Shown here one piece after another: positions 39,710 to 50,206 of a stretch of DNA of 64,000 nt. Made by a program: the position numbers and the translations under genes. The stretch lies in assembly GCA_945901405.1 (NCBI GenBank), contig CAMDLH010000008.1, positions 1 through 64,000 on the forward strand, given 5' to 3'. Position 1 is the stretch's first letter, and every line of letters starts with the position of its first letter. Under the pieces are notes generated by a model. That model saw only the letters and a program-made list of their open reading frames with translations, searched no databases and was not told the DNA's origin. This DNA is from Bordetella parapertussis (GTDB lineage Bacteria; Pseudomonadota; Gammaproteobacteria; Burkholderiales; SG8-41).

Positions 39710-40123
39710 ATGCCGGATAGCGGTCAGCGCAGGGTGCGTCCAGTAGAGAGATTGACTAAAGGCGTGCAGTTTCGCTCGGTGCTTTCGCTGGGAACACGCC
39801 GCTCGAGCGTGAATTTCGCGATCAGGGCGATGCCGAACGGGCTAACCATACCACGGTTGGGTATTGTGGCCGCGAAGAAAATCGCCAAGCGCTCCGTCGA
39901 TCGGAATCGTGGAAAACGGCTGGTACGAGAGCTGTTCAGGCTAGGACACGGACACGCGGTTATGCTTGCGTCCCTTGATATCGTTGTGCAGATACGAAGC
40001 GATTTACGTGGGTCAAGCAGTGCCGTATTGCGTGCAGAGCTTGGCGGATTGCTGGATAAGCTAGGTAACATTGCCGCGAAACCGGCTATCGAATCACCCC
40101 AAATTGGTTTGGACTTGAAGTAA
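39710..40123 (+). CDS. rnpA: Ribonuclease P protein component
   Basis: 137 residues. It assists the M1 RNA in tRNA 5' maturation. The RNA-binding signature AKRSVDRNRGKRLVRELFR corresponds to the canonical RNR motif; FRSVLSLGTRRSSVNFAIRAMPN precedes it. The stop codon overlaps the yidC ATG by one base (TAATG), so translation is coupled. The small yidD gene that usually sits between rnpA and yidC is absent. Confidence 0.95.
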   Translation: MPDSGQRRVRPVERLTKGVQFRSVLSLGTRRSSVNFAIRAMPNGLTIPRLGIVAAKKIAKRSVDRNRGKRLVRELFRLGHGHAVMLASLDIVVQIRSDLRGSSSAVLRAELGGLLDKLGNIAAKPAIESPQIGLDLK

Positions 40124-41841
40124 TGGACAGTCAGCGCCTAATCCTGTTTTTCGTGTTTTCGTTTTCGCTGTTTTTCCTCATGGATGCGTGGCAGCGGGAT
40201 CAAAAGCCATCCGTGCAGCCAGCAGCGCCAGCGAGCGTTATCGGAGCAGGGCCTGCTAAAGGCGATACTAAGGGGCCGTCCGGTACGCCCATACCCGCCG
40301 CGCCGACGGGTTCGGCGGCGGTTGTGCCAGCCGCGCCTCAAACGGGGGCCGCGCCTCCACAGGCGACGGCTTCGGCAGGCGGTGAGGTAATCAAGGTAGA
40401 GACGGATATTCTGCGGGCAGAAATCGGGCTCACGGGCGGTGATATCCGGCGGATGGAATTCCTGCGGCACAAAGGGACGCTCGACAAAACAAAAAACTTT
40501 GTGCTGTTCGAGAGCGGCACGGATCACACTTATATCGCGCAGACCGGGTTGATCGGCAATGGTTTGCCTAATCACCGCAGTGCCTATACCGCGTCTTCGC
40601 GTGAATACCGTCTGGCGGACGGCTCGCAAACGGTGGAGGTGCGTCTGGAGGCTCCTGAGACGGCGGGCCTCAAGTCGGCGCTAATTTATAAGTTTTCCCG
40701 CAGCAGCTACGTTGTAGACGTGACCTTTGAGGTGACGAATGGAGGAGCCGCGGCCACTCCGCTGTTTGCGTATTACCAACTGGTGCGTGACAGTAAGCCG
40801 CCGGATGGTGACTCGGCGATGCTGCCCACATACACGGGCCCGGCGGTTTATACCAAGGCCGAGAAATTTCAGAAGGTAGTGTTTGCCGACATCGACAAGG
40901 GCAAGACGCCGTACAGCAAGACGGGCACCGAAGGCTGGGTTTCGATGATCCAGCATTATTTCTTGAGTGCTTTCCTGCCCAAGGATGGACTGCCGCGAGA
41001 GTTTTACACCAAGAAGGACGGCGGGTTGTATTCGGCGGGGCTGGTGGTGACTGGCAGCAGCATAGAGCCGGGGAAAAGCGGGACAATTACCACGCCGCTT
41101 TATGCCGGGCCGCAAACCACCGACAAGCTGGAGAAACTCGCGCCGGGCCTGGATTTAGTCATTGATTACGGCGTGCTGACGATTATTGCGGTGCCGCTGT
41201 TCAGCGTGTTGTCGTGGATACACCAGTGGGTAGGTAACTGGGGCATCGCTATCATCCTGCTCACGGTATTGATCAAGCTGCTGTTCTATCCGCTGCAGGA
41301 AGCCAGCTATCGGGCCATGGCGAAGATGAAGGTTATCGCGCCGAAGATGCAAAAGCTTAAAGAACAATACGGCGACGACCGTCAGCGCATGCAAAAAGCG
41401 GTTATGGAGATGTATAAGAAGGAAAACGTGAATCCGATGGCAGGCTGTTTACCGATATTAGTGCAAATGCCTGTTTTTATTGCACTTTACTGGGTAATTC
41501 TGGCATCGGTCGATTTACGTCACGCGCCGTTTTATGGCTGGATTACCGACCTGTCGGCGATCGACCCGTGGTACATACTGCCGGTGTTAATGGGCGCCAG
41601 CATGATCATCCAGACCCGGCTGAATCCTGAGCCGCCGGATCCGGTGCAAGCCAAGGTCATGAAGATCATGCCGATCGCATTCAGCGTGTTTTTCTTCTTC
41701 TTTCCGGCGGGGCTGGTGCTTTATTGGCTGATAAACAACATCCTGTCGATCGCGCAGCAATGGCATATCAATAGCAAGATTGAACGGGCGGCGCTAAAGC
41801 CCGCCATGAAAAGTACGGATAGCAGCAAGCCGGAGAAGTAG
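40123..41841 (+). CDS. yidC: Membrane protein insertase YidC
   Basis: 572 residues, the long Gram-negative form. One N-terminal helix (LILFFVFSFSLFFLMDAW) is followed by a Pro/Ala-rich linker and the large periplasmic domain (about 90-360). The conserved five-helix insertase core begins near LTIIAVPLFSVLSWIHQWVGNWGIAIILLTVLIKLLFYPL and includes YKKENVNPMAGCLPILVQMPVFIALYW and VFFFFFPAGLVLYWLINNILSIAQQW. It inserts membrane proteins such as the ATP synthase c and a subunits encoded downstream. Confidence 0.97.
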   Translation: MDSQRLILFFVFSFSLFFLMDAWQRDQKPSVQPAAPASVIGAGPAKGDTKGPSGTPIPAAPTGSAAVVPAAPQTGAAPPQATASAGGEVIKVETDILRAEIGLTGGDIRRMEFLRHKGTLDKTKNFVLFESGTDHTYIAQTGLIGNGLPNHRSAYTASSREYRLADGSQTVEVRLEAPETAGLKSALIYKFSRSSYVVDVTFEVTNGGAAATPLFAYYQLVRDSKPPDGDSAMLPTYTGPAVYTKAEKFQKVVFADIDKGKTPYSKTGTEGWVSMIQHYFLSAFLPKDGLPREFYTKKDGGLYSAGLVVTGSSIEPGKSGTITTPLYAGPQTTDKLEKLAPGLDLVIDYGVLTIIAVPLFSVLSWIHQWVGNWGIAIILLTVLIKLLFYPLQEASYRAMAKMKVIAPKMQKLKEQYGDDRQRMQKAVMEMYKKENVNPMAGCLPILVQMPVFIALYWVILASVDLRHAPFYGWITDLSAIDPWYILPVLMGASMIIQTRLNPEPPDPVQAKVMKIMPIAFSVFFFFFPAGLVLYWLINNILSIAQQWHINSKIERAALKPAMKSTDSSKPEK

Positions 41842-41851
41842 TAACCCGGCT

Positions 41852-43192
41852 GTGCGCAATGATGACACCATAGCGGCGATTGCCACCGCGCCAGGGAGGG
41901 GCGGCATCGGCGTGGTAAGGGTATCTGGCCCGGCAGTGCGGGAAATCATCCACGGAATAATCGAGACAGCGCTTGGTCCGAGAATGGCTACGCGCGCGCG
42001 GTTTCGCGACTCGTGTGGGGAAACCATGGACGAGGGAATTGCTCTCTATTTTCCAGGACCGCGTTCCTACACCGGCCAGGATGTGCTGGAACTGCAAGGG
42101 CACGGCGGGCCGCTGGTGCAGCAGCGCATACTAAGACGTTGCCTGGAACTAGGGTCGCGCTTGGCGGATCCGGGGGAGTTCACCCGCCGGGCGTACCTCA
42201 ACGGGAAGCTTGATCTGGCACAAGCAGAATCCGTTGTGGATCTGATCGACGCCTCAACGGAATTGGCCGCGCGCTGCGCGGTGCGCGCGTTGTCTGGCGA
42301 CTATTCACTAAGAATTCACGAAGTCGCCGAGTCTATTGTCGAATTACGCGCCCTGACCGAAGCCACGCTGGATTTCCCCGAGGAAGACATCGATACGGCT
42401 ACACGTGGTGATCAAATATCGCGATTGGCCGCTATCCGCACGAAGTTGGCTGCGCTGTTGGCGGCCTCGGTTCAGGGGAGCTTGTTGCGGGAGGGTGTGC
42501 ATGTCGTACTGGCGGGGCAGCCTAATGCAGGCAAGTCGAGCCTGCTTAATCGGCTGGCCGGGGAAGATATTGCCATTGTGACGGAGATTCCAGGTACTAC
42601 GCGTGACGCGATTCGCCAAAGCATCAATCTCCAGGGCGTGCCGGTACATATGGTCGATACCGCAGGTTTGCGGGATTCTCCCGACCTGGTGGAACGGGTA
42701 GGCGTGGACAGGGCGTGGACGGCTATCGACAAGGCCGATGTGGTGGTGTTGATGCTGGATGCCAGAACGGGTGTAACCGAGGCCGACCGGGCGATACTGG
42801 CGCGACTGCCAAGCCGTATGAAATGCATACGGGTCTTTAACAAGATCGATTTAGCTGAGCTGCCGCCAAGGAAGCATGTTAAGGATGGCGCGACGTCGAT
42901 ATGGCTGTCGGTAAAAAGCGGCGCGGGTGTGGACTTGCTGCGTAGTGAACTCGCCTCGGCCATTGGCTGGCAGGGCAGCGCAGAGGGTGTGTTCATGGCG
43001 CGCGCGCGGCATCTGGAATCCATGCGCCGCGCGGAATCGGGTTTGGCGCGGGCGGCTGCGCAGTTGGCGCGGCAAGAATTGTTCGCCGAGGAACTCCGTC
43101 TGGCGCATGAAGCCTTGATGAGTATTACCGGCGAATTCACGCCGGACGACCTGCTGGGGGAGATTTTTTCCCGCTTCTGCATCGGCAAGTAA
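41852..43192 (+). CDS. mnmE: tRNA modification GTPase MnmE
   Basis: 446 residues. It starts with GTG at 41852, 10 bases after the yidC stop; no ATG fits better, and DTIAAIATAPGRGGIGVVRVSG is the expected N-terminus. The inserted G domain shows GQPNAGKSSLLNRL, TTRDAIRQ, DTAGLRDSPD and FNKID. The C-terminus ends with the obligatory FCIGK, whose Cys serves tRNA modification. With MnmG it makes the cmnm5U34 wobble modification. Two parS sites follow its stop codon. Confidence 0.97.
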   Translation: MRNDDTIAAIATAPGRGGIGVVRVSGPAVREIIHGIIETALGPRMATRARFRDSCGETMDEGIALYFPGPRSYTGQDVLELQGHGGPLVQQRILRRCLELGSRLADPGEFTRRAYLNGKLDLAQAESVVDLIDASTELAARCAVRALSGDYSLRIHEVAESIVELRALTEATLDFPEEDIDTATRGDQISRLAAIRTKLAALLAASVQGSLLREGVHVVLAGQPNAGKSSLLNRLAGEDIAIVTEIPGTTRDAIRQSINLQGVPVHMVDTAGLRDSPDLVERVGVDRAWTAIDKADVVVLMLDARTGVTEADRAILARLPSRMKCIRVFNKIDLAELPPRKHVKDGATSIWLSVKSGAGVDLLRSELASAIGWQGSAEGVFMARARHLESMRRAESGLARAAAQLARQELFAEELRLAHEALMSITGEFTPDDLLGEIFSRFCIGK

Positions 43193-43210
43193 TTTCGCCG
43201 GGAGCGTCGT

Positions 43211-43226
43211 TGTTTCACGTGAAACA
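43211..43226. promoter_or_regulatory. parS site 1
   Basis: TGTTTCACGTGAAACA, the full 16-bp palindromic ParB-binding consensus, in the mnmE-mnmG spacer about 2.6 kb upstream of parA. Confidence 0.93.
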
Positions 43227-43255
43227 CCAGGGTTCGATCAGTTCGCGCCTGCCAT

Positions 43256-43271
43256 TGTTTCACGTGAAACG
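43256..43271. promoter_or_regulatory. parS site 2
   Basis: TGTTTCACGTGAAACG, one base off the perfect palindrome, 45 bases after site 1. Confidence 0.92.
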
Positions 43272-43354
43272 TCGTTGCCAGCGTTACATTACTGCACTAC
43301 CTTTTTGCTCCGTACTTGGCTATACTACGCCACTATACGTGCAGCCTGTTTATT

Positions 43355-45247
43355 ATGCAAAATATTGATTTTTATGATATAATTGTAGTTGGCGGCGGGC
43401 ATGCCGGCACCGAGGCCGCGCTTGCAGCCGCACGCATGGGCTGTACTACGCTGCTGTTGACACATAATGTCGAAACTCTGGGCCAAATGTCGTGCAATCC
43501 GTCGATTGGCGGTATCGGCAAGGGACACCTGGTCAAGGAGGTTGATGCTCTAGACGGTGCGATGGCGGCGGCAACCGACGAGGCCGGCATACAGTTTCGC
43601 ATCCTCAATTCGCGCAAAGGGCCGGCTGTGCGCGCGACACGGGCACAGGCTGACCGCGTTTTGTATCGTCAAGCCATACGCGGCCGGCTCGAAAATCAAC
43701 CCAACCTTAAAATCTTCCAGCAGGCGGTTGACGACCTCACCGTGGAGGGCGATCGCATTACCGGCGTGGTGACGCAGATCGGCGTGCGATTTCGTGCGCG
43801 CACGGTGGTGTTGACCACCGGTACGTTCTTGGCGGGCCTGGTGCACGTCGGCTTGCAAAACTATCAGGCTGGACGCGCTGGTGATCCGCCGGCGGCAACG
43901 CTTGCTCAAAGATTGCGCGAACTAAAACTTCCGGTGGGGCGGCTCAAAACCGGAACGCCTCCACGTATTGATGCACGCAGCATTGATTTTTCCGTGATGA
44001 CCGAACAGCCGGGCGATGACCCGGTACCAGTGTTTTCATTCCTGGGCGCGCGCGGCCAGCACCCGCGGCAAGTGCCGTGCTGGATCACGCACACCAACAC
44101 GCGCACGCATGACATCATTCGCGCGGGGCTCGATCGCTCGCCCATGTTCACCGGCGTGATCGAGGGCATAGGGCCGCGTTACTGTCCGTCGATAGAAGAC
44201 AAGATCACGCGCTTCGCCGACAAGAATTCGCACCAGATATTCCTTGAACCCGAGGGCCTGACCGTCAACGAATACTATCCCAATGGAATTTCGACCAGTC
44301 TGCCGTACGACGTGCAGCAGGCGCTGGTGCGCTCCATTCCTGGTCTTGAAAACGCGCACATCACGCGGCCGGGCTACGCCATCGAATACGACTACTTCGA
44401 TCCGCGTGCGCTCAAGAGTTCGCTGGAAACCAAGGCGATCGCCGGACTGTTCTTCGCTGGCCAGATCAACGGCACCACCGGCTATGAGGAAGCCGCCGCA
44501 CAGGGCCTGCTCGCGGGACTAAACGCCGCGCTGCTGGTGAAAGAGCGCGACGTATGGTGTCCGAAACGTAGCGAGGCTTACCTGGGCGTGTTGGTGGATG
44601 ACTTGATTACACGAGGCGTATCCGAGCCGTACCGAATGTTTACCAGCCGCGCCGAATACCGGCTGTCGCTGCGCGAAGATAATGCCGATATGCGGCTCAC
44701 GGAAATCGGCCATAAACTCGGCGTGGTTGACGATGCGCGTTACGATGCTTACGCGCGTAAGCGCGATGCCATCGCACGCGAGCAGGAACGGTTGAAAAGC
44801 ACCTGGGTCAATCCGCGCACGCTGGATGCACTCGAGGCGCAAAGAGTGCTGGGACAGGATATCGAACGCGAATACTCGCTCGCCGATCTCTTGCGCCGGC
44901 CCGATGTAACCTACGACACACTGATGACATTACCCGGCGCCGGCCCCGCCGTGAACGACACGCTGGTCGGCGAGCAAGTGGAAATCCAGGCCAAGTATCG
45001 CGGCTATATCGACCGTCAGGCCGAAGAAATCGAACGCAGCGCGCAACATGAGAATATGCCGTTGCCGCCGGACATGGATTACGCCAAGGTGCGCGGTCTC
45101 TCGGTTGAAGTCCAGCAAAAACTCAACAAGCAGCGTCCCGAAACGCTGGGTCATGCGGCGCGAATCTCAGGCGTGACGCCGGCGGCGATTTCAGTGTTGA
45201 TGGTGCACGCCAAGCGTGGTTTTGCCGGCATGCGAAAAAGCGCATGA
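43355..45247 (+). CDS. mnmG: tRNA uridine-5-carboxymethylaminomethyl modification enzyme MnmG (GidA)
   Basis: 630 residues from the ATG at 43355 ([29 protein letters not shown]). The ORF-track start at 43316 lies in spacer. FAD-binding [44 protein letters not shown]-like [15 protein letters not shown], and the [29 protein letters not shown] block are diagnostic. It partners with MnmE. Its TGA overlaps the rsmG ATG (ATGA). Confidence 0.97.
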   Translation: MQNIDFYDIIVVGGGHAGTEAALAAARMGCTTLLLTHNVETLGQMSCNPSIGGIGKGHLVKEVDALDGAMAAATDEAGIQFRILNSRKGPAVRATRAQADRVLYRQAIRGRLENQPNLKIFQQAVDDLTVEGDRITGVVTQIGVRFRARTVVLTTGTFLAGLVHVGLQNYQAGRAGDPPAATLAQRLRELKLPVGRLKTGTPPRIDARSIDFSVMTEQPGDDPVPVFSFLGARGQHPRQVPCWITHTNTRTHDIIRAGLDRSPMFTGVIEGIGPRYCPSIEDKITRFADKNSHQIFLEPEGLTVNEYYPNGISTSLPYDVQQALVRSIPGLENAHITRPGYAIEYDYFDPRALKSSLETKAIAGLFFAGQINGTTGYEEAAAQGLLAGLNAALLVKERDVWCPKRSEAYLGVLVDDLITRGVSEPYRMFTSRAEYRLSLREDNADMRLTEIGHKLGVVDDARYDAYARKRDAIAREQERLKSTWVNPRTLDALEAQRVLGQDIEREYSLADLLRRPDVTYDTLMTLPGAGPAVNDTLVGEQVEIQAKYRGYIDRQAEEIERSAQHENMPLPPDMDYAKVRGLSVEVQQKLNKQRPETLGHAARISGVTPAAISVLMVHAKRGFAGMRKSA

Positions 45248-45867
45248 CGTTGCACGAAACACTTGCCGATGGCCTCGCGCGCCTGCAACTGGCGATGCCG
45301 GAAAGCGCGCAGCGCAAGCTTATTGATTACGTTGCACTCATCGCCAAATGGAATCGCGTTTACAATCTGACCGCAGTCCGCGACGCGGAGAAAGTGCTGA
45401 CGCACCATATACTCGATTCACTTGCGGTCGCGCCGCATATCAACGCAAGCACGCTGCTCGATATCGGCAGCGGGGCGGGCCTGCCAGGCATCCCGCTGGC
45501 GCTGGCGCTGCCGCATGCCCGGGTTACGCTGCTCGACAGCAATCAGAAGAAATGCGCTTTTCTCAATCAGGCCGTGATCGAGCTCAAGCTCGAAAACGTA
45601 AGCATCGCCTGTGCTCGTGTTGAAGATTGGAATTCCGCACAGAAATTTGATTTGGTTATTTCGCGTGCGTTTTGTGATCTGGCAAAGTTTGCCGTGATGG
45701 CCGCGCGTTTGTGCGCACCCGGCGGCGCTTTGTTGGCGATGAAAGGCGTGGAGCCGGTAGCCGAGATCGAGCAACTACCCAAAGACTTTCGCCTGAGCCG
45801 GGTAACACCGCTTCATGTGCCGGGACTGGATGCGCAACGCCATCTGGTATTTTTGCAGGCAGCCTGA
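45244..45867 (+). CDS. rsmG: 16S rRNA (guanine-527 N7) methyltransferase RsmG (GidB)
   Basis: 207 residues. The SAM-binding motif is [37 protein letters not shown]. The N-terminal [23 protein letters not shown] and [11 protein letters not shown] are typical of the family. It methylates 16S rRNA, and its loss gives low-level streptomycin resistance in other bacteria. Translationally coupled to mnmG by a 4-base overlap and followed three bases later by parA. Confidence 0.97.
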   Translation: MTLHETLADGLARLQLAMPESAQRKLIDYVALIAKWNRVYNLTAVRDAEKVLTHHILDSLAVAPHINASTLLDIGSGAGLPGIPLALALPHARVTLLDSNQKKCAFLNQAVIELKLENVSIACARVEDWNSAQKFDLVISRAFCDLAKFAVMAARLCAPGGALLAMKGVEPVAEIEQLPKDFRLSRVTPLHVPGLDAQRHLVFLQAA

Positions 45868-45870
45868 TTG

Positions 45871-46644
45871 ATGACAAAGATACTCGCGATCACCAATCAG
45901 AAGGGCGGTGTCGGCAAGACCACCACCAGCGTCAATTTGGCCGCCAGCCTCGCGGCGACGCGGCAACGCGTGCTGCTGGTTGATCTTGATCCGCAGGGCA
46001 ATGCCACCATGGGCAGCGGCATCGACAAACGCACGCTTAAGGCCACGGTTTACCAGGTGCTGCTTGGCGAAAACACAGCCGCCGATGTGCGTGTGCGCTC
46101 GGCCAATGGCGAATTCGATCTCATTCCGGCGAATCGCGAACTGGCCGGTGCGGAAGTCGAAATGGTAGATCTCGAGCAACGCGAAACTCGCCTCAAGGAC
46201 GCACTGGCGACGTGCGCCGCGGAATACGATTTCATCCTTATCGATTGCCCGCCGGCGTTGAACCTGCTTACGGTGAACGGATTGACGGCGGCGCACGCGG
46301 TGATGATTCCGATGCAATGCGAGTATTACGCGCTGGAAGGATTATCCGACCTGTTGCAAACCATCAAGAAGGTTCGTACGCACCTCAATCCCACGCTCGA
46401 AATCGAGGGCTTGCTGCGCACCATGTACGACCCGCGCAGCACGCTTGCGCAACAGGTGTCGCAGCAACTGGTATCGCACTTTGGCGACAAGGTTTATCGC
46501 ACGGTAATCCCTCGTAACATCCGCCTTGCGGAGGCGCCGAGCCACGGCCTGCCAGTGCTGAAATTTGACCGCGCGTCCAAGGGTGCGCAAGCCTACATCG
46601 CGCTGGCTGGTGAAATGCTTAATCGCGCTGTTCCTCAAGTATAA
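45871..46644 (+). CDS. parA: Chromosome partitioning ATPase ParA
   Basis: 257 residues from the ATG at 45871 (the ORF track counts a TTG at 45868). Deviant Walker A: NQKGGVGKTTTSVNLAASLA; switch region VLLVDLDPQGNATMGSG; Walker B-like FILIDCPPALNLLTVNGLTAA. A member of the short chromosomal Soj-type ParA group. It works with ParB and the two parS sites upstream of mnmG to move the origins apart. Confidence 0.96.
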   Translation: MTKILAITNQKGGVGKTTTSVNLAASLAATRQRVLLVDLDPQGNATMGSGIDKRTLKATVYQVLLGENTAADVRVRSANGEFDLIPANRELAGAEVEMVDLEQRETRLKDALATCAAEYDFILIDCPPALNLLTVNGLTAAHAVMIPMQCEYYALEGLSDLLQTIKKVRTHLNPTLEIEGLLRTMYDPRSTLAQQVSQQLVSHFGDKVYRTVIPRNIRLAEAPSHGLPVLKFDRASKGAQAYIALAGEMLNRAVPQV

Positions 46645-46647
46645 AAA

Positions 46648-47511
46648 ATGGCGAAACTTAAGGGCCTGGGCCGTGGGCTGGACGCGCTGTTAGGCGGAGA
46701 TGAGCCCGCGTCCGCGCAGACTACCGCTCCCGCCGCGGACGCGTTGCGTCAACTTAGCGTCGATCTCTTGCAGCCGGGTAAATATCAGCCGCGCAGCCGC
46801 ATGGATCAGGAGGCATTAAAAGAGCTTTCCGACTCCATCGTGACGCAAGGCGTGATCCAGCCGATACTGGTGAGGCCGGTCTCCGCCGAGCGTTACGAAA
46901 TTGTCGCCGGTGAGCGCCGCTGGCGCGCCGCGCGCATGGCGGGTCTTACGCAGGTGCCGGTGGTCATCAAGGATATTCCGGATAATCAGGCGCTTGCCGC
47001 CGCGTTGATCGAGAACATACAACGCGAAGACCTCAATCCGCTGGAGCAAGCCACGGGTATTCAGCGGCTTATCAACGAATTCGGCTTGACCCATCAAAGC
47101 GCGGCGGACGCAGTTGGACGTTCGCGTACGGCGGTAACCAACCTGTTGCGGTTGCTGGAATTGGCGCCGCCGGTGCGCGACTTGCTGGCCGAAGGCAAGC
47201 TGGACATGGGCCACGCACGCGCGTTATTGATTCTGCCTCCGATACGTCAGGTGGAGTTTGCCAATGACACGGTTGCGCAAGGGCTATCGGTGCGGGATGT
47301 CGAAAAGCGCGTGGGCGAAGCGATTGCCAAGCCCAAGCCGAGAGTGCCGCGCCGCGCCGATCGTGATGTCGAGCGCCTGCAGGAGGAGCTCGCGCAAAAA
47401 CTCGGCACACGCGTGCGTATCCGTGGCAAACGCGGCGGACGCGGCGCATTGGTAATCGACTACGGCAATCTTGACCAACTGGAAGCAATTATTGCGCGCT
47501 TGATGCGCTAA
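46648..47511 (+). CDS. parB: Chromosome partitioning CTPase/DNA-binding protein ParB
   Basis: 287 residues. The N-terminal start GLGRGLDALLGGDEP is the ParA-interaction region typical of chromosomal ParB. Then YQPRSRMDQEALKELSDSI, the CTP-binding motif region GERRWRAARMAGL and ENIQREDLNPLEQATGIQRLINEFGLTHQSAADAVGRSRTAVTNLLRLLEL with the helix-turn-helix. The C-terminal dimerisation domain ends GNLDQLEAIIARLMR. It binds and spreads from parS. Three bases after parA. Confidence 0.96.
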   Translation: MAKLKGLGRGLDALLGGDEPASAQTTAPAADALRQLSVDLLQPGKYQPRSRMDQEALKELSDSIVTQGVIQPILVRPVSAERYEIVAGERRWRAARMAGLTQVPVVIKDIPDNQALAAALIENIQREDLNPLEQATGIQRLINEFGLTHQSAADAVGRSRTAVTNLLRLLELAPPVRDLLAEGKLDMGHARALLILPPIRQVEFANDTVAQGLSVRDVEKRVGEAIAKPKPRVPRRADRDVERLQEELAQKLGTRVRIRGKRGGRGALVIDYGNLDQLEAIIARLMR

Positions 47512-47539
47512 TTTCGCCTATGTTGCGCTGCACTGTGGT

Positions 47540-47569
47540 TTGACGATTCGTTGTAAAACCGCGTACAAT
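47540..47569 (+). promoter_or_regulatory. Candidate sigma-70 promoter of the atp operon
   Basis: TTGACG (47540-47545) and TACAAT (47564-47569), spacing 18, in the parB-atpI spacer, 28 bases before the atpI ATG. Both boxes match five of six consensus positions. Confidence 0.65.
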
Positions 47570-47597
47570 CAACGGGTTTGCTACACGAGCCGTCCAG

Positions 47598-47972
47598 ATG
47601 TTATTGAAACGCATCGAGAGCAAACCGATACGCACCGTGATAGGGTGGCAGGTCATCGCCACGGCGGTAATTACGGTGTGCGCCGGATTGTTGTTCGGCG
47701 GGCATGCGGCAATATCGGCGTTGCTGGGTGGCGTGATAAACCAGATCGCGGACTTTGCTTACGCAATGTTGGTATCGGGCGGTGGCATAAGAACAGCAGG
47801 GGGCACGCTACGCACACTTTTGCGTGCGGAAGCGGCAAGAATAGTCCTTATTGTTTTTCTGTTGGGGTGGGCGCTGACATCGTACAAGGATGTGGTGCAT
47901 CCAGCGTTGTTTTTATCGTTTGTCGTCTCCGTGATTGTTTTCCGGATGGCGATTTTGGTTCGAGACAAATAA
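47598..47972 (+). CDS. atpI: ATP synthase accessory protein AtpI
   Basis: 124 residues, small membrane protein. Four hydrophobic segments can be seen (VIGWQVIATAVITVCAGLLF; ISALLGGVINQIADFAYAML; IVLIVFLLGWALT; LFLSFVVSVIVFRMAIL). The GG-containing segment ALLGGVINQIAD is typical of the AtpI family. It helps assemble the c ring and is usually the first gene of the F-type ATP synthase operon, as here. Not essential for enzyme activity in other bacteria. Confidence 0.85.
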   Translation: MLLKRIESKPIRTVIGWQVIATAVITVCAGLLFGGHAAISALLGGVINQIADFAYAMLVSGGGIRTAGGTLRTLLRAEAARIVLIVFLLGWALTSYKDVVHPALFLSFVVSVIVFRMAILVRDK

Positions 47973-47987
47973 AAAGTAATTACAAAG

Positions 47988-48794
47988 ATGGCCGCCGCTC
48001 AAGAACTGACCCCGACCAGTTATATAGGTCATCACCTCACCAATCGCACGGTATCGTTGGGTGAAGGTTCGTTCTGGACGCTGCATCTTGATACTTTCGC
48101 GACCTCACTGTTTCTAGGCATCGTCGGTTTCGGCTTGCTGTGGTGGGTGGTGCGTGGCGCCACTTCGGGTGTGCCCAACAAGCGCCAGGCCTTTGTCGAA
48201 ATGTTGTTTGATTTCGTCGACAATCAGGTCAAGGGTATTTTCCACGGCAATCGCGCGTTCGTGGCGCCCTTGGCGCTCACGGTGTTTGTGTGGGTGCTGC
48301 TGATGAACTCGATGGATTTCATCCCGGTTGATCTTGCCGCGCTGTTCACGGACAAGGTGCTGCATCAGCACGAATGGAAACCGGTTCCCACTTCCGACGT
48401 GAACACCACGTTTGCGCTGTCGCTGTCGGTGTTCAGCCTGATGATTTTCTACAATCTCAAGGTCAAAGGCATCGGCGGCTGGACGCATGAACTATTCTGC
48501 TCGCCGTTCGGCAGCAACGTTCTGCTGTGGCCACTGAACTTCCTGTTCAATATCGTTGAATATGTGTCCAAGCCTCTTTCGCACTCGCTGCGGCTTTACG
48601 GCAACATCTACGCAGGTGAAATTATTTTCATGCTGCTGTGGATGTGGGCCGCCACCGGTCTGGTAGGGTCTGTCGCGGGCGGCGTACTGGCGCTGGGTTG
48701 GGCGATCTTCCACATTCTTATCGTTGCATTACAAGCCTACATCTTCATGATGCTGACGATTGTGTACATGGCCATGGCGCACGAAAGCCACTAA
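47988..48794 (+). CDS. atpB: ATP synthase F0 subunit a
   Basis: 268 residues, five or six membrane helices. The essential Arg of the proton path lies in [49 protein letters not shown] and [26 protein letters not shown] at the C-terminus are typical. It forms the proton half-channels against the c ring. An AT-rich dispersed motif begins just after its stop codon, in the spacer before atpE. Confidence 0.97.
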   Translation: MAAAQELTPTSYIGHHLTNRTVSLGEGSFWTLHLDTFATSLFLGIVGFGLLWWVVRGATSGVPNKRQAFVEMLFDFVDNQVKGIFHGNRAFVAPLALTVFVWVLLMNSMDFIPVDLAALFTDKVLHQHEWKPVPTSDVNTTFALSLSVFSLMIFYNLKVKGIGGWTHELFCSPFGSNVLLWPLNFLFNIVEYVSKPLSHSLRLYGNIYAGEIIFMLLWMWAATGLVGSVAGGVLALGWAIFHILIVALQAYIFMMLTIVYMAMAHESH

Positions 48795-48796
48795 TA

Positions 48797-48820
48797 CGTA
48801 ACTATTTGTTTTTATTGATA
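48797..48820. repeat. AT-rich dispersed motif, copy in the atpB-atpE spacer
   Basis: CGTAACTATTTGTTTTTATTGATA starts four bases after the atpB stop. Its reverse complement TATCAATAAAAACAAATAGTTACG differs from the consensus at one position. Confidence 0.65.
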
Positions 48821-48828
48821 TTATTTAA

Positions 48829-49113
<285 letters not shown>

Positions 49114-49148
49114 TTTTAGCCTTGTAACTATTCCCGCAGGGGAAGCCT

Positions 49149-49619
49149 ATGAACCTAAACGTCACGATGGTCGCTCAGGCGGTCACGTTCTTCGTCTTTG
49201 TATTTTTCTGTGCGAAGTTCGTGTGGCCGCCGCTGGTCAAGGCCATTGAAGCGCGCCAGAAACAAATCGCTGACGGACTGACGGCCGCCGAAGAAGGCAA
49301 GAAGTCGCTCGAAAGCGCGTCCAGGCAGGCGGACGAAGCCATTGCGCAAGCGCGTTCGCGAGCCACTGAAATCGTCAGCCAGGCCGAAAAGCGCGTGAGC
49401 CAAATGATCGAAGAAGCGAAAAATGCCGCCAAGGCCGAGGGTGATCGCGAAAAAGCCGCCGCCAAGGCTGAGATCGAGCAGGAAGTCTCGCGTGCCAAGG
49501 AAACGCTGCGCACGCAAGTCGCCGCACTCGCGGTGGCGGGTGCCGAGCAGATACTCAAGCGCGAAGTCGATGCCAAGGCGCACGCCGATTTGCTCGATGC
49601 CGTACAGCGTCAGTTATAG
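49149..49619 (+). CDS. atpF: ATP synthase F0 subunit b
   Basis: 156 residues, same length as in E. coli. One N-terminal membrane helix ([39 protein letters not shown]) is followed by a long charged coiled coil ([48 protein letters not shown]), the peripheral stalk. The C-terminal [21 protein letters not shown] contacts the delta subunit. Confidence 0.97.
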   Translation: MNLNVTMVAQAVTFFVFVFFCAKFVWPPLVKAIEARQKQIADGLTAAEEGKKSLESASRQADEAIAQARSRATEIVSQAEKRVSQMIEEAKNAAKAEGDREKAAAKAEIEQEVSRAKETLRTQVAALAVAGAEQILKREVDAKAHADLLDAVQRQL

Positions 49620-49626
49620 ATAGAAC

Positions 49627-50175
49627 ATGGCCGAACCCGTCACCGTCGCCCGTCCCTACGCCGAAGCCGTATTCAAGCTCGCGCAAGAAGGCAGCGCATT
49701 GTCCGCATGGTCCGAGGCGCTGGCTAACCTCGACGCCGTGGTGAGCGACGCCGAGGTGCAGACACGCATTACCGATCCCAACGTGAGCATGCGGCAGCTC
49801 GAAGGCTTGGTGCTTGGCGTGATCGGCGACCGGTTCGACGCCAAGGTCGCCGGCGCCGCGCGCAACTTCGTGCAGGTGCTGGTGCAAAACGGGCGGTTGG
49901 AATTAACGCCGCTGATTCGCACGCACTACGAAAATCTCAAGCGCGAGCACGAGGGCGTGCTCGAAGCCAGGATTATTTCCGCGCTGCCGATGAGCGACCA
50001 GCAAGTGACGCAACTGGTATCCGCGCTCGAAACAAAATACCAGCGCAAAGTCACCGCTAAAGTTCAAACCGACGCACAACTTATCGGCGGCGTGAAAATC
50101 GTGATCGGCGACAAAGTCATCGATGGCACGGTACGCGGCAAGCTCGACGCAATGGCCGCCGCGCTCACTCATTAA
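49627..50175 (+). CDS. atpH: ATP synthase F1 delta subunit
   Basis: 182 residues. The N-terminal helical domain begins [37 protein letters not shown]; the signature segment [21 protein letters not shown] is at the C-terminus. It joins the peripheral stalk to the top of the alpha/beta hexamer. Starts 7 bases after atpF and ends 31 bases before atpA. Confidence 0.96.
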   Translation: MAEPVTVARPYAEAVFKLAQEGSALSAWSEALANLDAVVSDAEVQTRITDPNVSMRQLEGLVLGVIGDRFDAKVAGAARNFVQVLVQNGRLELTPLIRTHYENLKREHEGVLEARIISALPMSDQQVTQLVSALETKYQRKVTAKVQTDAQLIGGVKIVIGDKVIDGTVRGKLDAMAAALTH

Positions 50176-50206
50176 GCTGACATCAAGAGTCACGGAGCAC
50201 AAAACT

